Source: Bradyrhizobium lablabi
GTDB lineage: Bacteria; Pseudomonadota; Alphaproteobacteria; Rhizobiales; Xanthobacteraceae
Assembly: GCF_018129385.1 (NCBI RefSeq)
Contig: NZ_JAFCLN010000021.1
Location: 1 to 64,000 of the forward strand
Direction of reading: 5' to 3'
Length of the DNA: 64,000 nucleotides
Each line of letters begins with the position of its first letter. Position 1 is the first letter of the stretch. The notes below the pieces were generated by a model, which was given only the letters and a program-made list of their open reading frames with translations, ran no database searches and was not told where the DNA came from. Both the position numbers and the translations under genes were made by a program. This document shows positions 42,843 through 52,459 of the stretch, one piece after another.

Positions 42843-44348
42843 ATGAACCAGAGCGACGCGCGGCTCGTCCTCAATACGGTTCTGGTCGTCGTCGCGCTGG
42901 TCGTGCTGCGGCTGGTGGCCGCCGCCTGGACGCCGCTCACCTTCGACGAAGCCTATTACTGGATGTGGTCGAAGCATCTGGCGGGCGGCTATTACGACCA
43001 CCCGCCGATGGTCGCCTATGTGATCCGCGCCGGCACCATCATTGCGGGCGATACCGAACTCGGCGTGCGGCTGGTTTCGATCCTGCTGGCGCTGCCGATG
43101 AGCTTTGCGGTGTACCAGGCCGCCGGCATCCTGTTCGGCGGCCGGCGCGTGGCGGCGACCGCGGCCATTTTGCTCAACGTCACGCTGATGGCGGCGGTGG
43201 GTCTCCTGATCGTGACGCCGGACGCGCCCCTGCTGGTTGCCTCGAGTTTTGTATTGTTCTTCCTTGCCAAGGTGCTGGAGACCGGGCGCGGCCTCTGGTG
43301 GCTCGCCGTCGGCGTTGCGGTCGGCGTGGCGCTGCTGTCGAAATACACCGCGCTGTTCTTTGGTCCGGCGATCCTGATCTGGCTGATTGCGGTGCCGAGA
43401 CTGCGGCGCTGGCTGATCTCGCCGTGGCCCTATCTGGGTGGTGTGATCGCATTTGCGATCTTCTCGCCGGTGATCCTGTGGAACGCCGAGCACAACTGGG
43501 TCTCCTTCATCAAGCAGATGGGCCGCGCGCGCATCGAGGATTTCAAGCCCGCCTTCATCGCCGAGCTGGTGCCGACCCAGGTCGCCTTTGCAACGCCGCT
43601 CGTCTTCATCCTCGGCGCGATGGGGCTGCACGCGATGATGTGGCGGAATGCCGGCGCTCACGCGGCGCGCACGCTGGTCAACGCGATGTTCTGGACCATC
43701 GTCGCCTATTTCGTCTGGCACTCGCTGCACGCGCGCGTCGAGGCCAACTGGTTCGCGCCGGTCTATCCGGCCTTCGCAGTCGCCGCCGCCTTCGCCGGTC
43801 ACCTCACGAAGTGGGACGTCAGACAAAAGCGCCTCGCCGATTTCTGCCTGCGCTGGGCCGCGCCGTCGGGCATCCTGCTGTTTGCGTTTCTGATCGTGCA
43901 GGCCAACACTGGCTGGTTCACTGGCTATCGGCGCGACGCCACCGTGCGCAGCGTCGGCATCGGCTGGCAGCAGGCTGCGCGCGAGATCGAGGCGGTGCGC
44001 GTGCGTACCGGCGCTGGCTGCGTGCTCGCGCCGGATTACGGCACCACGGGCTGGCTCGCCTTCTATCTGCCGAAAGGCACGTGCGTCGCGCAGCAGGCGC
44101 AGCGCATTCGCTGGACCAACATGCCCGAGCCCGATGCAAAATTGCTTGCCGGCAAGCTGCTCTATGTCGATGACAGCGCACCGACCGGCCGCCCGTTCCT
44201 GAAGGATTTTTTTGCAAGGGTCGAGAACGTCGGCGAAGTGAAGCGCATGCGCGGACCGCTGGTCGTCGAAACCTACTGGCTGTTCCTCTTGCAGGATCCA
44301 AAGGGCGAAGCGCTCGATCGTTCGCCGCCGCCGGAGTTGATACGATAG
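42843..44348 (+). CDS. GT39 (ArnT/PMT-like) membrane glycosyltransferase
   Basis: A 501-residue integral membrane transferase with about ten helices. The first periplasmic loop holds the catalytic Asp-Glu pair and family segment LTFDEAYYWMWSKHL followed by YYDHPPMVAY, as in ArnT. Such enzymes move a sugar from a polyprenyl-phosphate carrier onto lipid A, another lipid or protein in the periplasm. The acceptor is unknown. Its placement next to the GT2-GtrA gene makes the pair a likely two-step pathway. Confidence 0.92.
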   Translation: MNQSDARLVLNTVLVVVALVVLRLVAAAWTPLTFDEAYYWMWSKHLAGGYYDHPPMVAYVIRAGTIIAGDTELGVRLVSILLALPMSFAVYQAAGILFGGRRVAATAAILLNVTLMAAVGLLIVTPDAPLLVASSFVLFFLAKVLETGRGLWWLAVGVAVGVALLSKYTALFFGPAILIWLIAVPRLRRWLISPWPYLGGVIAFAIFSPVILWNAEHNWVSFIKQMGRARIEDFKPAFIAELVPTQVAFATPLVFILGAMGLHAMMWRNAGAHAARTLVNAMFWTIVAYFVWHSLHARVEANWFAPVYPAFAVAAAFAGHLTKWDVRQKRLADFCLRWAAPSGILLFAFLIVQANTGWFTGYRRDATVRSVGIGWQQAAREIEAVRVRTGAGCVLAPDYGTTGWLAFYLPKGTCVAQQAQRIRWTNMPEPDAKLLAGKLLYVDDSAPTGRPFLKDFFARVENVGEVKRMRGPLVVETYWLFLLQDPKGEALDRSPPPELIR

Positions 44349-44385
44349 GGAAGGATCCGACCACAGCGCGTCTCCACAACGACTC

Positions 44386-44495
44386 GTCATGCCCCGCGAA
44401 GGCGGGGCATCCAGTACGCCGCGGCTTCTCGATTCAATCACTGCCGCCTCTGGGATACTGGGTCACCCGCCTTCGCGGGTGACGACGGCCGTGAA
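44386..44495. repeat. Palindromic repeat, short copy of the long-repeat end block
   Basis: It contains TCATGCCCCGCGAAGGCGGG, CATCCAGTACGCCGCGG and, on the right, CGCCTTCGCGGGTGACGACG. The same block ends the long repeats at 418-530 and 45969-46076, but here the rest of the long repeat is absent. The remaining part of 44349-44806 is lower in GC, holds no gene that I can support, and should contain the promoter of the DUF2778 gene. Confidence 0.8.
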
Positions 44496-44806
44496 AACAC
44501 CAGCACTTGATGTCGGACCTCGAACGCGTTCGATCCGATTAAGGATTGAAGCAGCAAGAAGGCGACACGGGACGTTCTGCGAACACGCGCTGCGAGTCCC
44601 GTTTTGCAACAGTTGCCCGGGCAATTACGGGGGTGATTTCGAGGACAAATCGCGCCAATTCGCCTTGCCTTACAACGGCCTGCGTTTAATCCGCTTTTTA
44701 CTAAAAGTCGCCTTAATGACGCTCCGCGCCTCTGCGAAAGGCCGCGCCGGGAAGTTTCGGCGCTGCCTTGAAGAGGAAAAGTGGAACTGTTCTGGACGCG
44801 AGTGGA

Positions 44807-45904
44807 ATGAGTACGAGTACCGGCGGCGTCGCGGCGCAGAAGCGTCGAAATTCCCGGAAAGCCAAGTCCCCAAATCTTAGAGGCCACGCAGCTATTGCGT
44901 GCCTTGTGATGGGCTGCGGCTATACGGTGTATTCCAACATATTGGGCGCGAGCGTCTATCCGTCCGTGAACAGCGCGGCCTATGAGGCGCCGGTTGTGAA
45001 GCCGACGTCGAGTTCTATCGCGCGCAGCATTCCGGCCTCGACGCTGATCGACAACGTGTTCGCCGAATATCCGGATGCGGCCAGCGCGATCGAGCGGCCG
45101 GTCTCGGTTGCCGCGACAAGTTCGATTATGTTTAACGAACGGTTTGCGGCCTACGCCGCGCAGAGCGAGGCTTCGCGCGTCGCCGAGACGACACAGGTTG
45201 CCGAAGTCGCGCCGCAGCCCGAGCTGCCGAAACTCGCCGAGCCCCCGAAGACGAAATCTTCCGCTTCCGCATCCGTGCAGGTCGCGCTCGCCACGCCCAC
45301 ACAGCCTTCGCAGTCCAGGTTCGCAAAGGCCCGCGACATGGCGCAGCGCGCCAAGGCGGCGGTGATGGGAGTTGCCGGCGACAAGCCCGACATGGTCGAA
45401 AAGCTCTGGGGCAAGTCGCCGTCGTCGGGATCGCTGCTGGCGTTTGCTTCCGCCGATGTCAGCGCCACCGGCAGCGTCCTGAAGGAGCAGAATCCGATGC
45501 TCGGCGGCTCGCCGCCCTATGACAAGGACACGGCGGTCTACGACATCTCGGCCAAGAAGGTTTACCTGCCCGACGGCACCCAGCTCGAGGCGCATTCCGG
45601 CCTCGGCTCCAAGATGGACGACGTCCGTTTTTCGCATGTGCGGATGCAGGGCGTGACGCCGCCGCACATCTACACGCTCAAGCCGCGCGAGGCGCTGTTC
45701 CACGGCGTGCCCGCGCTGCGCCTGACGCCGATCGGCGGCGAGGACAAGATCTTTGGCCGCGACGGTTTGCTGGCGCACACCTACATGCTCGGCGGCACGG
45801 GACAGTCGAACGGCTGTGTTTCGTTCAAGGATTATTACGCGTTCCTCGATGCCTACCGGAACAAGGGCATTCGCAAGCTGGCGGTGCTGGCGCGGGTGAA
45901 TTGA
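44807..45904 (+). CDS. DUF2778 (Tlde1-like) cell-envelope protein
   Basis: A 365-residue protein. A basic N-terminus and one hydrophobic segment (AIACLVMGCGYTVYS) point to an exported or anchored protein. A long Pro/Ala/Ser-rich linker follows. The last ~150 residues form a DUF2778 domain, which includes Tlde1, an L,D-transpeptidase-like exo-/carboxypeptidase effector; the motif GTGQSNGCVSFKDYYAFL carries the Ser-x-Gly-Cys core. It may act on peptidoglycan. No type VI secretion gene or immunity partner is nearby, so a housekeeping role is as likely. The ATG at 44807 is favoured over a TTG at 44768. Confidence 0.8.
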   Translation: MSTSTGGVAAQKRRNSRKAKSPNLRGHAAIACLVMGCGYTVYSNILGASVYPSVNSAAYEAPVVKPTSSSIARSIPASTLIDNVFAEYPDAASAIERPVSVAATSSIMFNERFAAYAAQSEASRVAETTQVAEVAPQPELPKLAEPPKTKSSASASVQVALATPTQPSQSRFAKARDMAQRAKAAVMGVAGDKPDMVEKLWGKSPSSGSLLAFASADVSATGSVLKEQNPMLGGSPPYDKDTAVYDISAKKVYLPDGTQLEAHSGLGSKMDDVRFSHVRMQGVTPPHIYTLKPREALFHGVPALRLTPIGGEDKIFGRDGLLAHTYMLGGTGQSNGCVSFKDYYAFLDAYRNKGIRKLAVLARVN

Positions 45905-45968
45905 GCGAGGGCGGGGCGGCGATGTGCTCGTACATGAGTATAGCGCCCGACATTCGCCCAACCACTCG

Positions 45969-46540
45969 CCGTCATGCCCCGCGAAGGCGGGGCATCCAGT
46001 ACGCCGCGGACCATCGGTTTAATCACTGCGGCCTCTGGAATACTGGATCGTCCGCCTTCGCGGACGATGACGAGTGAATATGTGGCGGCGTTCTCGCGAC
46101 GCAATTTGCATCCGAGCTTTGCAAGTTCGTTGCTCCCCTCCGAAGAGAGGGCGCAGGGAATGCCGGGTGCGCGCTGCACCCGCGGTCTCGTGTGCCTGAT
46201 GCGCAAGCACAAAAAGCTGCACACGAGCATACAGGTGAGCGGAGAACACTCCGACATCCCCTGCGCAATGGTGTTACGGCTTACTTCGTGATCTTCCCGG
46301 TGGGGCGAGCTCGTTGTCACCGTCATCGGCAGCTCACGCAAGAGCCAGCCGACTTGACGCCAGCATCGCGGCGTCAGAACCACACGACTTGACCGTACGC
46401 AGCCCGGCTTCGCCAAGAGGCTTCGCCGGGCACGGCCCGTGCGGTCCTCTCTTGAAGCACAACGCCACTCGCCTGTGGCGCCGCCGCGTCCATCGCATCC
46501 CGCGCCCAACGTGTCGTGACGGTGGCGATACGCCCCTCAT
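45969..46540. repeat. Long interspersed repeat, copy 2 (inverted relative to 23-535)
   Basis: The reverse complement of this stretch follows 23-535 with mismatches and small indels. The left part (45969-46076) is the palindromic end block; the middle holds AGGGAATGCCGGGTGCGCGC and CACCCGCGGTCTCGTGTGC; the right part runs through CCGACATCCCCTGCGCAATG to CGCCCCTCAT. No intact gene is inside. From 46541 to 46778 the DNA is AT-rich, unlike its surroundings, with no gene; it probably holds the lepB promoter. Confidence 0.75.
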
Positions 46541-46778
46541 GTGGGTGCGAGACGGTTGGGTTATACTTCTGATTTTCAGAATTGTAAAGCGATATTTTTG
46601 CACGGCGATCTGGACGACCCAAATCAGCTTGAGATTGCTCAGGAAAATAAATTTCACGCGCAACGGATTTGAAGGTTTTTTGTCGCGAAGCCACGCATTC
46701 TCGCGCGGACATCGTTCAATTCGAGATTGCGCCTGGCGTTGTCATCGCTAATTTGGCCGCGACCGTTACGGAGGCCCG

Positions 46779-47531
46779 ATGACGATAGCCCAGGAGATAA
46801 AACGCGAATCGCCGTGGGCGATCGCTGCGCTTGTCGTCATGAGCTTCGTGCTGATGGCTCTGGTGCTGGCGTCGCCGGTTCTGATCCGCGGCTTCCTGTT
46901 TCAGCCGTTCAGCGTTCCGGCCGGATCGATGAAGCCCACGCTGCTGGTCGGCGATTATTTCTTCGTCTCAAAATACGCCTATGGCTACAGCCGCTTTACG
47001 TGGCCGCTCTCGGCACAGCCGTTTGCGGGACGCATTTGGGGCGGCGAGCCGGCGCGCGGCGATGTCGTCACGTTCTATTTGCCGAAGGACAATGCGACTG
47101 CCTACGTCAAGCGGGTGGTCGGGCTGCCCGGCGACCGCATTCAGATGAAGCAGGGGCTGCTCTACATCAACGACGTTCCGGTCGTCCGCGAGCGCCTCGC
47201 TGACTTTATGGGGGAAGACCCGTGCGGCGGCCCGAGTACACGCGGGACGAAGCGATGGCGTGAAACGCTCCCCAACGGGGTCAGCTATGAGACGCTCGAC
47301 TGTGTCGACAATGGATTTTACGACAACACCAACGTCTATACGGTGCCGGCCGGCCATTTCTTCATGCTCGGCGACAACAGGGACAATTCCGCCGACAGCC
47401 GCGTGCGTACGGCAATGGGTACCATTCCCCTGGAGAACATGATCGGTCGCGTCGGGATGATCTACTTTTCTATCGGCCGCGCGGCCGACTCGGGCCCGCG
47501 CATGGCGCGCATCGGCACGTTCGTTCGCTGA
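46779..47531 (+). CDS. lepB: Signal peptidase I
   Basis: A 250-residue type I leader peptidase. One N-terminal helix (AIAALVVMSFVLMALVLA) is followed by the catalytic serine S50 in VPAGSMKPTLLVGDY, the general-base lysine K111 in YVKRVVGLPGDR, and the GDNRDNSADSR box. It removes signal peptides from exported proteins at the outer face of the inner membrane. It stands alone; the usual lepA/rnc neighbours are absent, so this may be one of several copies in the genome. Confidence 0.94.
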   Translation: MTIAQEIKRESPWAIAALVVMSFVLMALVLASPVLIRGFLFQPFSVPAGSMKPTLLVGDYFFVSKYAYGYSRFTWPLSAQPFAGRIWGGEPARGDVVTFYLPKDNATAYVKRVVGLPGDRIQMKQGLLYINDVPVVRERLADFMGEDPCGGPSTRGTKRWRETLPNGVSYETLDCVDNGFYDNTNVYTVPAGHFFMLGDNRDNSADSRVRTAMGTIPLENMIGRVGMIYFSIGRAADSGPRMARIGTFVR

Positions 47532-47555
47532 CTGTGTGTCACCAGGGCGGCCGGC

Positions 47556-48794
47556 TCAGCTTCTGGCGCGGCGATGCAGGATGAGCAAAAGGCCGAGCAG
47601 CACGGCGGCTGACAGGCCAAGCGACCAGTGAATACCGATCGCTGCGCCGATCAGGCCGACGGTGATGCCGCTGAAGGCGCGCATGCCAAGGCCGGCCATG
47701 TTGAAGAGGCCGACGACCCGGCCGCGGATGTCGGTTGGGGCGTTGAGCTGCACCAGCGCCTGCGCCATCGTGTTGAACGACAGCTCGAAGAAGCCCGCGG
47801 CGAACAGCAGCACGATCGCGAAGGCGTAGATGTTCACCGCGGCGAAGGCCAGCAAGGACAGGCTCCATAGCATCGCGAGCAGGATGGCAGTCCGGGGCGT
47901 CGCCTTCATGCGTCCCCACGCTTCCAGCGCAATGCCGGCGAGCAGTGCGCCGGCGGCATCGGCCGCCAGCAGCGTGCTGTAGGACACTCCGGGATCGCCA
48001 TGGCCGAGATCGCCGGCATAGCCCGGCATCTGCGCGTGATAGGCATTGCCGATCATGAAGGAGGTCAGGCCGGCGAGCAGCGTCATCGAGGTGAGGACGC
48101 GGTGGGTGGCGATGTCGCGGATGGTCTGGATGATGTCGGCGAGGCCGCGCATCGGGATGCGCCTTGGCGCGGCATCCTTGGCGCGCGCAGGCGCCCAGAA
48201 CAGCCACAGCAGCATCGGCAGGTAAAACAGCGTGTTGAGAACGATGCCGTGCGGCGGGCCGAACGCGAGCATGATGGCGCCGCCGACGGCCGGGCCGACG
48301 AGGATGCCGAGGTAGCGCGCCATTGCATTGAGCCGCACCGCGCTCGGCAGGTCGGCCGGAGCGACGATGTCGTAGAGCAATAGCTGGTTCGGCGTTTGCC
48401 AGAGCACGCCGGCGCAGCCGTGGATCACCAGCAGCAGCATCGCGTGCCACATCTCGATCGTGCCTGTTATGAAGAAATAGCCCCAGCCTGCCGATGCGAC
48501 GATGAACAGCAGCATCCCGCACTGGATGATGCGCCGCGGATCGAACCGGTCGGCCAGCGCGCCGACCGCGACCGAGAAGAACAGGAACGGCAGCCAGTGG
48601 GACAGTACGGCAAAACCGGCCAGCGCCGGCGAATGGAATTTCTGGAACACCACCCAGTAGCTGATCACGTGCTCGATATTGTCGGCCATCATCGCGAACA
48701 CGTAGGAAATGAACTGCGCGCGATAGGGCCGCGACTGCATGGCGGCGAAGGAGGAGGGGGCGGCGATGGGGGGAGGAGATGGGCGAGAGTTCAA
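47556..48794 (-). CDS. MFS transporter (EntS-like branch)
   Basis: A 412-residue major facilitator permease with about twelve helices. Features are FISYVFAMMADNIEHVISYW, the loop-2/3 motif GALADRFDPRRI and PNQLLLYDIVAPADLPSAVRLN, which is characteristic of the MFS_3/EntS branch. That branch contains siderophore and drug exporters. No neighbour indicates the substrate. It is tail to tail with lepB. Confidence 0.88.
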   Translation of the reverse strand: MNSRPSPPPIAAPSSFAAMQSRPYRAQFISYVFAMMADNIEHVISYWVVFQKFHSPALAGFAVLSHWLPFLFFSVAVGALADRFDPRRIIQCGMLLFIVASAGWGYFFITGTIEMWHAMLLLVIHGCAGVLWQTPNQLLLYDIVAPADLPSAVRLNAMARYLGILVGPAVGGAIMLAFGPPHGIVLNTLFYLPMLLWLFWAPARAKDAAPRRIPMRGLADIIQTIRDIATHRVLTSMTLLAGLTSFMIGNAYHAQMPGYAGDLGHGDPGVSYSTLLAADAAGALLAGIALEAWGRMKATPRTAILLAMLWSLSLLAFAAVNIYAFAIVLLFAAGFFELSFNTMAQALVQLNAPTDIRGRVVGLFNMAGLGMRAFSGITVGLIGAAIGIHWSLGLSAAVLLGLLLILHRRARS

Positions 48795-48865
48795 AAGAGC
48801 ACCTGACTGAACGCGCGATGTTGCCGACGCGTTTATGGTAGGCTGAGGCCCATCTTTTTTGTCAT

Positions 48866-48945
48866 TCCGGCGCGAGATTTGTCCGCCGTAGCTCGAAGAG
48901 CGAAGGCGGGAGCGCGAGCCCGGAATCCATAACCACGACTGCTCA
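48866..48945. repeat. Palindromic repeat abutting the 5' end of the GIY-YIG remnant
   Basis: GTCATTCCGGCGCGAGATTT is paired with GCGCGAGCCCGGAATCCATA on the right, an arrangement shared with 26992-27083 and 49236-49366. It ends where the start codon of the GIY-YIG reading frame would be expected. Confidence 0.75.
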
Positions 48946-48948
48946 AGG

Positions 48949-49234
48949 GCGTACTACGTCTATCTCCTTGCGAGCAAGAAGCACGGCACGCTGTATCTCG
49001 GTGTGACGAACGACATCGTGCGACGGGTGTATGGAGCATCGGACGAAAGCCGTCCCGGGGTTCGCTTCGCGATACGGCGTCGACAAGCTGGTGTGGTTCG
49101 AGATTTACGAGGATGCCGCATCCGCAATCGCACGGGAGAAAGAGCTTAAGAAGTGGCGGCGCGATTGGAAGATACGGCTGATCGAGGAGCGGAATCCCGG
49201 GTGGGAGGATTTGTATCCCGGGATTGCCAGCTAG
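48949..49234 (+). pseudogene. Decayed GIY-YIG nuclease-family gene (lost start, one-base frameshift)
   Basis: Reading from 48949, the frame gives AYYVYLLASKKHGTLYLGVT and NDIVRRVY, the opening of a small UPF0213-like GIY-YIG protein, but with no start codon. After the TAT at 49030-49032 one extra G shifts the frame. In the +1 frame the rest continues perfectly as EHRTKAVPGFASRYGVDKL through KKWRRDWKIRLIEERNPGWE to the stop at 49234. Restored, it would be about 95 residues, the normal size. The short frame from 49031 is not an independent gene. Both ends touch palindromic repeats. Confidence 0.85.
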
Positions 49235-49235
49235 G

Positions 49236-49366
49236 TGTCATTCCGGGGCGTGCGAAGCACGAGCCCGGAATCCATAACCACGACTGCTTGTGGAGTCTTC
49301 GGAAGGCTGACGTTCGGGGTTATGGATTCCGGGCTCGCGCCAAGAGGCGCGCCCCGGAATGACGAG
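49236..49366. repeat. Palindromic repeat after the GIY-YIG remnant
   Basis: The outer arms TGTCATTCCGGGGCG and CGCCCCGGAATGACG are inverted, as are the inner arms GAGCCCGGAATCCATAAC and GTTATGGATTCCGGGCTCG. The segment GGAATCCATAACCACGACTG is also found in the element at 48866-48945, so the pseudogene lies between two direct copies of this stretch. Confidence 0.85.
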
Positions 49367-49388
49367 GGGAGAGAGTTCGGTTCAAACA

Positions 49389-49416
49389 AAAACCCCGGCA
49401 TCGCTGCCGGGGTTTT
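49389..49416 (-). terminator. Rho-independent terminator of groESL
   Basis: A perfect 10-bp stem (AACCCCGGCA / TGCCGGGGTT) with a four-base loop. On the minus strand it is followed by a T run. It lies 35 bases past the groEL stop codon. Confidence 0.92.
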
Positions 49417-49450
49417 GCATTCGTGGATCGCTCGAGCGATTGGACTTCGA

Positions 49451-51091
<1,641 letters not shown>

Positions 51092-51121
51092 TTCTGGTTT
51101 CCCTGAGTTGAACTTTTATCT

Positions 51122-51165
51122 CTCACCCGGCGGGGAGGCGCCTCGCAGGCGCTCCTCAGGGTGAG
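51122..51165 (-). repeat. Hairpin in the groES-groEL intergenic region
   Basis: CTCACCC at 51122 pairs with GGGTGAG at 51159, and inside GAGGCGCC pairs with GGCGCTCCTC, leaving a short TCGCA loop. It resembles common Bradyrhizobium palindromes. There is no T run in the transcript direction, so it is not a clear terminator; it could affect mRNA processing between groES and groEL. Confidence 0.6.
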
Positions 51166-51180
51166 CGGTGCGGCGGTTGG

Positions 51181-51495
51181 TTAGGCGGCCTTCTTCTTGG
51201 TCGCGGGGACGTCGAGGACGCCCATGATGTCGCTTTCCTTCATGATCAGGAGATCCTGACCGTCGATCTTGACCTCGGTGCCGGACCACTTGCCGAACAG
51301 CACGACATCACCGACCTTGACGTCGATCGGGATCAGCTTGCCGGCCTCGTCGCGGCCGCCCGGGCCGACGGCGATGACCTCGCCCTGGGAGGGCTTTTCC
51401 TTGGCAGTGTCGGGAATGATAATGCCGCCAGCGGTCTTCTCTTCGGCGTCGATGCGCTTGACCACGACGCGGTCGTGAAGCGGACGGAATTTCAT
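51181..51495 (-). CDS. groES: Co-chaperonin GroES
   Basis: A 104-residue Cpn10. It begins MKFRPLHDRVVVKRIDAEEK, contains the mobile loop KTAGGIIIPDTAKEKPSQGE, and ends VLDVPATKKKAA. It caps the GroEL ring. The ATG is preceded by a near-perfect AGGAGGA. It is the first gene of the operon, with a CIRCE operator 45 bp upstream of its start. Confidence 0.98.
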   Translation of the reverse strand: MKFRPLHDRVVVKRIDAEEKTAGGIIIPDTAKEKPSQGEVIAVGPGGRDEAGKLIPIDVKVGDVVLFGKWSGTEVKIDGQDLLIMKESDIMGVLDVPATKKKAA

Positions 51496-51539
51496 GCAGT
51501 CCTCCTAAACTTATGAAGATGTTGTCGATTTCTGGAGTG

Positions 51540-51566
51540 TTAGCAGTCTGAGCCAACGAGTGCCAG
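51540..51566 (-). promoter_or_regulatory. CIRCE element (HrcA operator) of groESL
   Basis: The plus strand reads TTAGCAGTC, nine bases, then GAGTGCCAG, against the consensus TTAGCACTC-N9-GAGTGCTAA: one mismatch in the left arm and two in the right. The position just upstream of groES fits. HrcA binding here would repress groESL until heat shock. Confidence 0.88.
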
Positions 51567-51699
51567 CTCAGCCCCGGGGTGGAAATAATCCAACATTTTT
51601 CGGTGGGCAAGGGCTTCTAGCAGAAAAATTGGCACTCGGAAGAGGCGCCTGCCAAGTTTCGTTAAGTATAATTAATCGGCCCTCCCAAGGGGCCTTCGC

Positions 51700-51800
51700 C
51701 GATTGGGCATGATCTCCGCGCCGACGCTTCGCGTTTGTCGCAGCGAAAACCGGTTCCCACTTTGCGCTAACGCGGCCCTGCGGGTCCGGATCGTGCACCC
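51700..51800. repeat. Degenerate repeat with AAAACCGGTTCCCACTTT core
   Basis: GGGCATGATCTCC, AAAACCGGTTCCCACTTTGC and GGATCGTGC mark a widespread Rhizobiales intergenic motif, here interrupted by extra sequence. A more compact version is at 56423-56467. The remaining part of 51567-51976 holds no gene that I can support. Confidence 0.55.
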
Positions 51801-51976
51801 CGTATTAGCACCTGCGGTAAGCTGCTGCTAATGCGTCAACTTTCAACAGTTCGTTAAACATTTAGCCTTGTGATGAGTTGGTATCGTGCGTCACATTTCT
51901 CTCATGTGAGCGCATCTCCGCCGGGGTGGCTCGGCAAGCCACCACGTGAAAATGCGCTCCTTCAATGGAGGTTGGC

Positions 51977-52264
51977 ATGGTGTCACGGGTTGGGGTTGTT
52001 TCCGACGACTTTCGGAAGCAGGTGCTGGGTTACGGGCTGACGACGGCGCAGATCCTTTATCGGATGCCGGATCACCCCTCGCTGCTACAGACCTACATCT
52101 GGCAGAATTACGATCTGTTTCCAAAATTTCCGGCGTTGCAGGATTTTCTCGCCTTCTGGCAGGAAAAGCTGGAGGGACCGCTGTTTTCGGTGACCGTGGC
52201 GCATTCCAGGCTGATCAAGCCGGCCGAGCTGCGTGCCGTCGACGGCGTGTTCAGGTTGCATTGA
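51977..52264 (+). CDS. Usg family protein
   Basis: A 95-residue protein matching the Usg family, named for a reading frame associated with the tryptophan operon in other bacteria. Conserved segments are YGLTTAQILYRMPDHP and LLQTYIWQNYDLFPKFP. Function is unknown. The ATG at 51977 is chosen because GGAGG lies five bases upstream, inside the alternative start at 51965. Confidence 0.88.
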   Translation: MVSRVGVVSDDFRKQVLGYGLTTAQILYRMPDHPSLLQTYIWQNYDLFPKFPALQDFLAFWQEKLEGPLFSVTVAHSRLIKPAELRAVDGVFRLH

Positions 52265-52283
52265 GAAGGAAGGCCGAAGATCC

Positions 52284-52407
52284 GTAGGATGGGTAGAGCC
52301 AACGGGTCGCGCGAATGCGCGCCCGATGACAGGCTCCGCGAAACCCATCATGCGGGGCTTGGTAGCGCGAAGTTGGCGGGTTTCGCTTCGCTCTACCCAC
52401 CCTACAA
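52284..52407. repeat. Inverted repeat between usg and the cupin gene
   Basis: GTAGGATGGGTAGAGCCAACG on the left and TTCGCTCTACCCACCCTAC on the right form the outer arms, with GAAACCC and GGGTTTC inside. This is another palindromic element type often seen in Bradyrhizobium intergenic regions. Confidence 0.7.
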
Positions 52408-52459
52408 GTTCGAAATTTGTGTTAGCCTTCCCGCATCAATCGATAAGGGAGGAAACACA

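Noticed and set aside
42666..44441. A 591-codon minus-strand frame opposite the GT39 gene
   Set aside because: It is a shadow of the GC-rich membrane-protein codons and is dominated by Arg, Asp and Gln.
44768..44806. TTG start for the DUF2778 protein
   Set aside because: An ATG lies 39 bases downstream, and the extra residues add no feature; either is possible but the ATG is preferred.
49031..49234. The 67-codon frame as an intact GIY-YIG gene
   Set aside because: It lacks the GIY and YIG motif strand, which is found just upstream in another phase; the ATG is created by the frameshift region.
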